In this document: positions 8,482-14,456 of the stretch, in pieces | How positions within the stretch are numbered: position 1 is the first letter of the stretch | Layout: the number at the start of each line of letters is the position of its first letter | Source of the DNA: Rhizorhabdus histidinilytica | Lineage (GTDB): Bacteria > Pseudomonadota > Alphaproteobacteria > Sphingomonadales > Sphingomonadaceae | Reading direction: 5' to 3' | Length of the DNA stretch: 64,000 nt | NCBI RefSeq assembly: GCF_900167915.1 | Contig: NZ_FUYM01000001.1 | Location: 186,001-250,000, forward strand | The notes under the pieces: model-generated | What the model saw: the letters and a program-made list of their open reading frames with translations, nothing else | Told to the model about the DNA's origin: nothing | The model's database searches: none | Position numbers and translations under genes: made by a program

Positions 8482-8976
8482 TCATTGGTAGAAATCGATG
8501 TTCTGCTCGACCCGGTTGAGCGTGGCGCGCAGCGCGTCGAGCTCCGCGCGCGACAGGCCGGCCAGCGCCTCCTGCTGGTGGCGATAGGCGGTCAGCAGGA
8601 TCGCTTCGAGCTTCTCGATCCCGGCCTGGGTCAGCGTCACCTCGGTCGCGCGTGAATCCTCCGTCGAGGCCTGGCGGGTCGCCAGGCCGTCGGCTTCGAG
8701 TTGCATGATGACGCGGCTGACGGTGGGCTGTTCCATCAGCGCCTGTTCGGCGATCTTGCCGATGGTGAGCGTGCCGTAGGACCGCAGCACGCTCATTACG
8801 CGCCAGCGCGACGGCTTGATTCCCTGGCTGCGCAGGCGCGCCTGCAATCTTTGATCGAGCCGGTTGGTCAGCCGGTAGAGCTGATAGGGAAGATAGTCGT
8901 TGAGCCAGCTGTTTCCGGCCTGCGCCTCTTCGAGGTTCGATCGCGCCGTTTCGCGGGGCTTTTGCAGCTTGGTCAC
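8482..8976 (-). CDS. MarR-family transcriptional regulator
   Basis: Protein of 164 aa from GTG 8976 (VTKLQKPRET); upstream in-frame sequence lacks a ribosome binding site. The winged helix-turn-helix is clear: RWRVMSVLRSYGTLTIGKIA, EQPTVSRVIMQLEADGLATR, then the wing TEDSRATEVTLTQAG. MarR proteins bind short AT-rich inverted repeats and release them on binding phenolic ligands. It is divergent from the NSS transporter, with a 16-bp inverted repeat (9047-9062) in the gap, and similar boxes lie before the aminotransferase and the exported VOC gene, suggesting a local regulon. Confidence 0.92.
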   Translation of the reverse strand: MTKLQKPRETARSNLEEAQAGNSWLNDYLPYQLYRLTNRLDQRLQARLRSQGIKPSRWRVMSVLRSYGTLTIGKIAEQALMEQPTVSRVIMQLEADGLATRQASTEDSRATEVTLTQAGIEKLEAILLTAYRHQQEALAGLSRAELDALRATLNRVEQNIDFYQ

Positions 8977-9041
8977 GCGGAACAGCTTATAGCAACTATT
9001 GCGCTGGTCAATCGGGCAAACAGCATATACAGATAATAAAA

Positions 9042-9062
9042 CATATATAAATGGATATTTAT
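9042..9062. promoter_or_regulatory. 21-bp AT-rich box, copy 1 (contains ATAAAT-GGAT-ATTTAT)
   Basis: The sequence starts CATATATAAATGG and ends ATATTTAT; 9047-9052 and 9057-9062 form a perfect 6-bp inverted repeat around GGAT. It lies between the divergent MarR and NSS genes, just before the transporter's ribosome binding site. It matches 16 of 21 positions of the box at 10467 and 17 of 21 of the box at 13619. Confidence 0.5.
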
Positions 9063-9073
9063 GGGAGGGGTGC

Positions 9074-10441
9074 TTGGCTGACGGATCGCGCGTGAACGAA
9101 CAATGGTCATCCCGGCTCTCGTTCATCTATTCGATCGGCGCGGCGGCGATCGGCCTGGGGACGCTGTGGCGCTTCCCCTATGTCGCGGGGGCGAATGGCG
9201 GCGGCGCCTTCGTCATCCTCTACGCGCTGTTCGTCGTCGCGATCTGCGTTCCGCTGATGATCGCCGAAATGGCGATCGGCCGGCGCGGCCATGGCAGCGT
9301 GATCGCCAGCGTCGACGCCGCCATCGCGGCGAGTGGCGGTTCGCGAGGCTGGCGCGCCGTCGGCCTGCTCGGCCTGCTGATCCCCTTTTTCGGGCTCAGC
9401 TATTACAGCATCGTCGCAGGCTGGGCGATCGACTACAGCATCCTTTCGGTCGCGCAGGGCTTTTCCGGCTTCGATGCGGAGCGGTCGCGCGCCGCCTTCG
9501 GGGCGCTGGCGGCGTCGCCCGTCCGGGGCGGACTGCTCCAGCTCGGTTTCATCATGGCGACCGCCGCGGTGGTCGCGCTTGGCGTGCAGCGCGGAATCGA
9601 GACGGTCTCGCGGATCAAGATGATCGCGCTGTTCGCGATCCTGATCGGCCTGGTCATCTACAACGCCGTCACGATCGGGCTGATGCCCAGCGCCGTGTTC
9701 CTGCTGAAGCCCGATTTCGCGGCGCTCGGCGCCACCGGCGCGCTCACCGCGCTGGGTCAGGCATTGTTCTCGACCGCGATCGGCGCGGGCGTGCTGATGA
9801 CCTACAGCGCCTATCTGCCCGCCAACGCATCGTTGCCGCGATCCTCTTTCGCGCTGTCGGGCGGCGTGATCGTCGTCGCGCTGCTGACCGGCTTCGCGAT
9901 CTTCCCCGCCGTGCTCGCCTACGGCCTCAAGCCGGCCGAAGGTCCCAACCTGATCTTCGTCACCCTGCCCGTGGTGTTCGGGCAGATGGCGGGCGGGAGG
10001 ATCATCGCGATCTTCTTCTTCGGGCTGATCGCCCTGGGCGCCTTCACCACGGCGGTCGGCATGCTCGAGCCGGTGGTCGCCCGGCTTCGCGAGACGATGA
10101 AGCTGGGTCGCGCGCCACTCGCCATCGGCGCCGGGCTGGCGATCTGGCTGATCGGCCTGCCCTCGCTATTGTCGTTCAACATATTGTCGGATTTCCACCC
10201 TCTCGCCGCGTTCGGCGCGGAGAGTCAGACGGCGTTCGATCTGCTCGATTTCACCATCGCCAACCTGATGCTGCCCGCCAGCGCGCTGATGCTCGCGCTG
10301 TTCGTCGGGTGGCGGTGCCGGACGATCGTCGGCCCTGGGGAAACCGGCCTTGGCCCGCGCGGCTTTCGGCTCTGGGGCCTCGTCGTCCGCTATGTCGCCC
10401 CGCTCGCCATTTTCGGGCTCGCCATTCACCTGCTCAGCTAG
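9074..10441 (+). CDS. Sodium-dependent neurotransmitter/amino-acid symporter (NSS/SNF family)
   Basis: Protein of 455 aa from TTG 9074, five nt after GGAGG; GTG 9092 is an alternative. TM1 carries the family signature GTLWRFPYVAGANGGGAF, with the unwound Gly-rich region and the sodium-binding Asn. About eleven membrane helices follow, typical of bacterial LeuT/MhsT-type carriers that import amino acids with Na+. Preceded by an inverted-repeat box and divergent from MarR, it is probably repressed until a ligand appears. The following PLP enzyme suggests that the imported compound is an amino acid or amine. Confidence 0.93.
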   Translation: MADGSRVNEQWSSRLSFIYSIGAAAIGLGTLWRFPYVAGANGGGAFVILYALFVVAICVPLMIAEMAIGRRGHGSVIASVDAAIAASGGSRGWRAVGLLGLLIPFFGLSYYSIVAGWAIDYSILSVAQGFSGFDAERSRAAFGALAASPVRGGLLQLGFIMATAAVVALGVQRGIETVSRIKMIALFAILIGLVIYNAVTIGLMPSAVFLLKPDFAALGATGALTALGQALFSTAIGAGVLMTYSAYLPANASLPRSSFALSGGVIVVALLTGFAIFPAVLAYGLKPAEGPNLIFVTLPVVFGQMAGGRIIAIFFFGLIALGAFTTAVGMLEPVVARLRETMKLGRAPLAIGAGLAIWLIGLPSLLSFNILSDFHPLAAFGAESQTAFDLLDFTIANLMLPASALMLALFVGWRCRTIVGPGETGLGPRGFRLWGLVVRYVAPLAIFGLAIHLLS

Positions 10442-10466
10442 ATCATGCTATACATATAGTCATATT

Positions 10467-10487
10467 CATATATAGATGAATGTATAA
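10467..10487. promoter_or_regulatory. 21-bp AT-rich box, copy 2 (with ATTCAT-N6-ATGAAT)
   Basis: It begins CATATATAGATG and overlaps an inverted repeat ATTCAT/ATGAAT at 10464-10481. It lies in the short gap between the transporter stop and the aminotransferase start and aligns at 16 of 21 positions with the box at 9042, so this gene may have its own regulated promoter. Confidence 0.45.
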
Positions 10488-10510
10488 GGACGAGATGGAG
10501 CAAGATCCGC

Positions 10511-11686
10511 ATGACCGCTGAAGCCGATTTCGGCCAATTTCGCGCGCAGTTCCCGACCACCGAGACGATGGTCTACCTCAACAGCGGATCCTACGGCCTG
10601 CTCGGCAACAGCGTGCGCGCGGCGATGGAGGCCTATCTGGCGGACCGGATCGCCAAGGGCGCGGACTGGGGCGCCTGGGTGGCGCTGGAGGACGAAGTCC
10701 GCCGGCGCATGGCCCGGCTGCTGGGCGGCGACGTCGACGAAGTCGCCGTGACGGCGTCGGCGTCGGCGGGCATCAACGCGGTGGCGAGCAGCATCGACTT
10801 CTCCGCGCGGCGCAAGGCGGTGGTCAGCAATTACGAGTTTCCGACCAGCGCCCAGATCTGGCACGCGCAGGAAAAGCGCGGCGCGCAGGTCGTCCATGTG
10901 GCGGAGGCCGCGGATCGCACGATCCCGCTCGCGCATTTCGATGCGGCGATCGACCATGACACCGCGATCGTCGCGCTGTCGCACGTCTGCTACCGCCATG
11001 GTGGCAAGCTGCCCGCCGACCAGATCCGCGAGATCGCCCGGATCGCGCATGAGCGCGGTGCGCTGGTGATCCTCGATTGCTACCAGTCGATCGGCACCGA
11101 ACAGATCGACGTCCGCGCGCTGGGCGTCGACTTCTGCGTCGGCGGCATGCTCAAATATCTGCTCGGCTCGGCGGGCAGCGGCTTCCTGTGGGTGCGCGAC
11201 GCGCTGACCTCCGTGCTGGTGCCCGGCACGTCGGGATGGTTCGCGCAGGCCGACGCCAACATGATGGACATCTTCGCGCATGATCCCAGCCCCAGCGCGC
11301 GCCGTTTCCAGGGCGGGACGCCACCGGTGCCGAGCCTCTACGCCGCCAAGGCGGGGCTCGACCTGATCCTCGACCTCGGCGTCGAGGCCATCGAGCGCCG
11401 CGTCCGCGCGCTCACTCGCCTGGCGCTCGACCGGCTGACGGAGGCGGACATCGCCGTCGCCACCCCGGACGACGATGCGCTGCGCGGGCCGATGATCGCG
11501 ATCCCGGTGCGCGACGAGGATGCGTTCGTCGCGCAGTTGTTCGCGCAGAACATCGTGACGTCGAGCCGCGACGGCAACATCCGCGCGGGCTTCCATGCCT
11601 ATAACAACGAAGCCGATGTCGAGCGCTTCGTCGATGCGCTGGTCCGGAGCGGCCAGTGCTTCGCGCGACGGGAAGCGGTGGGGTAG
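10511..11686 (+). CDS. Class-V PLP-dependent aminotransferase-fold enzyme
   Basis: Protein of 391 aa. Fold-type I, class V features are LNSGSYGLLG near the N-terminus, VTASASAGINAVASSI, VILDCYQSIGTE with the PLP-contacting Asp, and GGMLKYLLGSAGSGF with the Schiff-base Lys. The family includes cysteine desulfurases, isopenicillin N epimerases and kynureninases; no diagnostic residue lets me choose. It follows an amino-acid symporter by about 70 nt, so cleavage or transamination of the imported compound is the natural hypothesis. An AT-rich box precedes it and a REP-like palindrome follows. Confidence 0.88.
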   Translation: MTAEADFGQFRAQFPTTETMVYLNSGSYGLLGNSVRAAMEAYLADRIAKGADWGAWVALEDEVRRRMARLLGGDVDEVAVTASASAGINAVASSIDFSARRKAVVSNYEFPTSAQIWHAQEKRGAQVVHVAEAADRTIPLAHFDAAIDHDTAIVALSHVCYRHGGKLPADQIREIARIAHERGALVILDCYQSIGTEQIDVRALGVDFCVGGMLKYLLGSAGSGFLWVRDALTSVLVPGTSGWFAQADANMMDIFAHDPSPSARRFQGGTPPVPSLYAAKAGLDLILDLGVEAIERRVRALTRLALDRLTEADIAVATPDDDALRGPMIAIPVRDEDAFVAQLFAQNIVTSSRDGNIRAGFHAYNNEADVERFVDALVRSGQCFARREAVG

Positions 11687-11734
11687 GGGGCCAGGCTGGG
11701 GCCTGGATCGAGCCGGGTTCTCCGACCTCCCCGT

Positions 11735-11827
11735 CGTCATTCCCGCGAAAGCGGGAATCCACGGTCACGGGGCATCAAGCCTCCAGCGGGCCGCCGTCCA
11801 TGGATTCCCGCTTTCGCGGGAATGACG
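11735..11827. repeat. REP-like doublet: two inverted 27-bp palindromic units
   Basis: A 27-bp unit at 11735-11761 is repeated perfectly in inverted orientation at 11801-11827, 39 nt apart. Each unit itself folds as CCCGC-GAAA-GCGGG. This is the form of repetitive extragenic palindromes dispersed in many proteobacterial genomes. It lies between convergent genes, where it can also end transcription in both directions. Confidence 0.9.
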
Positions 11828-11857
11828 GAAAACAGGAAGTCGCTAGCCCCTCAGGCC

Positions 11858-12910
11858 TCAATAGTTGATCCCGGGGTTGTCGCCGGGATGGATGAGCCCG
11901 ACCACGTCCATGCCGTCGGGATGCGTGCACTGCAACGAATGGCGATGCTTGCGCGGGAAGAAGATCACGTCGCCGGCGCGGACGCGGGCACGGACGCCCT
12001 CGTTCCAGATCACGCCCTCGCCCGACAGGATGATCAGCGCCTCCTCATAGAGGTGGCGGTGCATCTCGGCCCGGGATTGCGGGATATGGCCGATGAACTG
12101 GGTCGCGGTGGTCGAACCGATCCGCTTGTCGACGAGCATCTGGAAATAGCGCGGCCCCATGGCGTGGCGCTGGTTTTCGTCGACGCCGACCGTGCGATCG
12201 GGCCAGCGGGCGTCGAAATCGTCGGGCATCGTCGCCAGCTCGTCGAGCGCGTCGGTGGCGGGGCAAGCGTGGATATGGACGCCGAGCGGCGCATCGCCCT
12301 GCTGGGTGAAGCGGAATGCCTCACCGCCGCGGACATAGACGCCCATGTCCCTGGCGAGGGGGAAGCTGCGCCCGGAAATCTCGACGTTGCCTTGTCCGGC
12401 CATCGTCCAAAGCACGACGTCGCCGGCCGGAGACGCCAGCACGGGCGATCGGCCGCGCCGCAGTTCACCGTAGAATTGCGCCTGGTGCTGCGCGCCCATT
12501 GCGGTCGACACGATCGTGCGGCACCACCAGTCGCCAGCCGTCGCGGGGCGGGTCGCTTCGGCAGCGATCACATAGCAATGGCCGTCGAGCGAGCGGATGC
12601 CCTCGGCGTCGCTTTCCGCCCAGGGCAGGTCCTCGGCCCGTTCGGCCTCTTCGGCATAGCCGCCGGGAATGTTGCTGTGCGCGCCGTCGCAGAAGGGCCC
12701 CGTCGCGGTCTGCTTGCAGCCGCAGAACAACACTTCCTCGCCATCGACGGTGCAGTCGTAGCGGATCGGCTCAATGCCGGTCCCTTCGTGCGAACGGCCA
12801 TCGCAAAAGGGTTGTCGCTTCGATCGCCCGCAGGCGCACCAGAGGTAGGAGCGCCCGGCCTTCAATTCCTTGTAGAACGGCTTGCGGCTTGCCACGATGG
12901 CATCGCCCAT
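11858..12910 (-). CDS. Twin CDGSH iron-sulfur domains fused to a double cupin
   Basis: Protein of 350 aa, ATG 12910 preceded by GGGAG. The N-terminus holds two CDGSH-type [2Fe-2S] motifs: Cys25-x-Cys27...Cys36...His41 and Cys63-x-Cys65...Cys74...His78. The second is canonical (PFCDGAH); the first has one extra residue before the His (PFCDGRSH). The rest is two cupin modules; the C-terminal one has a metal-site pattern MHRHLYEE...RKHRHS, the first lacks it. CDGSH clusters transfer electrons or clusters, and cupins of this type are often ring-cleaving dioxygenases, so a self-contained redox-plus-oxygenase enzyme is possible. It is the last gene of a three-gene minus-strand run. Confidence 0.85.
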   Translation of the reverse strand: MGDAIVASRKPFYKELKAGRSYLWCACGRSKRQPFCDGRSHEGTGIEPIRYDCTVDGEEVLFCGCKQTATGPFCDGAHSNIPGGYAEEAERAEDLPWAESDAEGIRSLDGHCYVIAAEATRPATAGDWWCRTIVSTAMGAQHQAQFYGELRRGRSPVLASPAGDVVLWTMAGQGNVEISGRSFPLARDMGVYVRGGEAFRFTQQGDAPLGVHIHACPATDALDELATMPDDFDARWPDRTVGVDENQRHAMGPRYFQMLVDKRIGSTTATQFIGHIPQSRAEMHRHLYEEALIILSGEGVIWNEGVRARVRAGDVIFFPRKHRHSLQCTHPDGMDVVGLIHPGDNPGINY

Positions 12911-12990
12911 CGATATTCTCCCTGAAACGCACGACTATGCCGTCGCCTCGCCGGTGCGGCCGGCGACGGCATGACACGGCTATCGACCGG

Positions 12991-13347
12991 TCATTCGAGC
13001 CAGAGCGGCCGATCAATCTCGTACCAGATCTCAACTTCCATGTTGCGGTGATCCATCACCCCCAGGTGATAGGGATCGTTCTTCTTATATTCGGCATAGG
13101 GTCCGGGATAATCGCGGCGGCGCTTCTTGTAGGCCTCGAAGCTCGCCAGGTCCTCATATTCCCAGACGATGAAATGGCGGCCGCTGTTGGGGCCGGCGAT
13201 TTCCTTGACGTAATAGCGCAGACTCTTCCATTCCTTGAACAGGTGGCGATGGGCGCCCACCCATTTGAGGAAATTCTGCATCGCGGCGTCGTGTTCGGCT
13301 TCCTTGCCCTGGATCGGAAACCAGCTTTCGGCTTCGAAGATCGCCAT
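12991..13347 (-). CDS. Small protein of unknown function, probable dimeric alpha/beta-barrel
   Basis: Protein of 118 aa with ATG 13347, one nt after the stop of the upstream Tat peptide gene. It is rich in aromatic residues (FKEWKSLRYYVKE, GRHFIVWEYED, LASFEAYKKRRRDY), and the strand/helix rhythm resembles NIPSNAP/ABM-like ferredoxin-fold proteins. No catalytic motif is evident. Tight linkage with the CDGSH-cupin gene suggests an accessory role in the same process. It has no signal peptide. Confidence 0.75.
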   Translation of the reverse strand: MAIFEAESWFPIQGKEAEHDAAMQNFLKWVGAHRHLFKEWKSLRYYVKEIAGPNSGRHFIVWEYEDLASFEAYKKRRRDYPGPYAEYKKNDPYHLGVMDHRNMEVEIWYEIDRPLWLE

Positions 13348-13348
13348 G

Positions 13349-13549
13349 TCAGCGCGCTCCCCTGCCGCCGCCGAACTCACCGCCATAGAGGCGCGCGACG
13401 CGCTCCAGCTCGGCATCGCTGGGCCGGCGCGGATCGGCGTCCATCGTCGCGGCACCAGCCGCGGCAGGCGCGCCCACCGCGACGCCCGCCATCGCGAGCG
13501 AGGCGAGCCCCAGCGCCTGGCGACGGCTGGTGACCAGTTTCTCGTCCAT
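13349..13549 (-). CDS. Short Tat-signal protein
   Basis: Protein of 66 aa; start ATG 13549 chosen because AGGACAGGAG sits just before it. The N-terminus has a twin-arginine pattern SRRQALGLASLAMAGVAVG, an AGAAT cleavage region, and a short charged tail ending GGGRGAR. Such stubs in sphingomonads resemble the small partners of gluconate-type dehydrogenases and other Tat-exported complexes, but nothing here proves that. It is first of the three-gene run and divergent from the exported VOC gene. Confidence 0.65.
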   Translation of the reverse strand: MDEKLVTSRRQALGLASLAMAGVAVGAPAAAGAATMDADPRRPSDAELERVARLYGGEFGGGRGAR

Positions 13550-13618
13550 CTCCTGTCCTTTCATGGTGATCCAGTGGGCCGGAAGTCTAGAATGGACTGG
13601 ATTTATGTCAATTCATTT

Positions 13619-13639
13619 CATATGAAAACGCATATTTAT
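13619..13639. promoter_or_regulatory. 21-bp AT-rich box, copy 3 (with TTTCATATGAAA)
   Basis: The box runs from CATATGAAAAC to CATATTTAT and matches 17 of 21 positions of the box at 9042. A perfect 12-bp palindrome TTTCATATGAAA overlaps it at 13616-13627. It lies in the divergent gap between the Tat peptide operon and the exported VOC gene, so it could serve both. Confidence 0.5.
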
Positions 13640-13651
13640 TGGGAGATCGAA

Positions 13652-14137
13652 ATGCGGATTATCGGCCTGGCGCTCACGCTTCTGGGGACCGCCTGTGCGC
13701 TTCCCCCGGCCACTGCCGAACGGCCGGCGGCCCCGGTCGCGGCGCCGATCAAGGGGCAGATGACCTTCCTCTATTACAAGGACCTGCCGGCCGCCGCCGC
13801 CTTCTACGAGAAGCTGCTCGGCACGCCGCCGCAGGACACGCCGGCCTGGGTGCGGCTGTTCGACCTGACCGATACCGCCACGCTGGGGCTGGTCAATGCG
13901 CAGGACGGGACGCTGCGTCCGTCCGACAACAAGCCGGTGATGGTGACGGTGGTGGTCGACGGCGTCGCCGCGGTCGACGCCTGGTACGACCGCGTCCGCG
14001 CGCAGGGGATCGCGATCAGCGAGGAGCGCAAGACGACGCGGCTCGACGACAAGCGGTCGATCCATGCCTTTATCTTCAAGGATCCCGAGGGCTATGCGAT
14101 CGAGATATTGAGCTGGACGGCCAGCCGGCCGCGTTGA
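13652..14137 (+). CDS. Exported VOC/glyoxalase-fold protein
   Basis: Protein of 161 aa, ATG 13652 after GGGAG. A Sec signal peptide (RIIGLALTLLGTACALPPATA) is followed by one VOC module: QMTFLYYKDLPAAAAFYEK, LGLVNAQDG, then FIFKDPEGYAIEILSW. The cysteine near the cleavage site lacks a good lipobox, so a soluble periplasmic form is more likely than a lipoprotein. VOC proteins are usually cytoplasmic, so export is unusual. It is a paralogue of the MarR-linked VOC protein and shares its putative box, which suggests one ligand sensed and handled in two compartments. Confidence 0.85.
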   Translation: MRIIGLALTLLGTACALPPATAERPAAPVAAPIKGQMTFLYYKDLPAAAAFYEKLLGTPPQDTPAWVRLFDLTDTATLGLVNAQDGTLRPSDNKPVMVTVVVDGVAAVDAWYDRVRAQGIAISEERKTTRLDDKRSIHAFIFKDPEGYAIEILSWTASRPR

Positions 14138-14176
14138 GCCGGCGCTCCCTTCGGGGGGCGCCTTTTTATCTGATCC

Positions 14177-14322
14177 GCTCAGCCTTTCCTCAGAGTCTGA
14201 CTCAAAAGTCCCCGCTCACCCTGAGGAAGCATTGAGCCTAGGCGAAATGCTGTCTCGAAGGGGCCTTCAAGGCTGGAAATATCCTTCGAGACAAAGCTTC
14301 GCCAAGCTCAGCCTTTCCTCAG
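14177..14322. repeat. Intergenic dispersed-repeat block between convergent genes
   Basis: A 17-bp sequence GCTCAGCCTTTCCTCAG occurs at 14177-14193 and exactly again at 14306-14322. Between them are TGTCTCGAAGG (14251-14261) and its complement CCTTCGAGACA (14283-14293), and an inverted partner of the outer repeat (CTGAGGAA at 14221). This looks like one member of a genome-wide repeat family. It fills most of the 319-bp gap from 14138 to 14456, together with the terminator; no gene is visible. Confidence 0.75.
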
Positions 14323-14373
14323 GAGGAGCGGGACAGTCGCGTCAAATGAAACGCTCGATGCTCTGAAAAGAAG

Positions 14374-14404
14374 AACCCCCGCCGGCGCCCTGCCGACGGG
14401 GGTT
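14374..14404 (-). terminator. Intrinsic terminator for the TonB receptor at 14457
   Basis: The arms at 14374-14386 and 14392-14404 pair over 13 bp with one mismatch around a 5-nt loop. On the minus strand the stem is followed by a T-rich stretch (TTCTTCTTTTC). It lies about 50 bp past the receptor stop codon. Confidence 0.8.
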
Positions 14405-14456
14405 GTTCTTTTGGGCAGGTGGCAGGCGGCGACCGAATGGTCGCCGGCCGCCAGGA

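Noticed and set aside
14374-14404. Terminator assigned to the exported VOC gene (+ strand)
   Set aside because: It is 240 bp from that stop and its T-run is better on the minus strand, so it is assigned to the TonB receptor.
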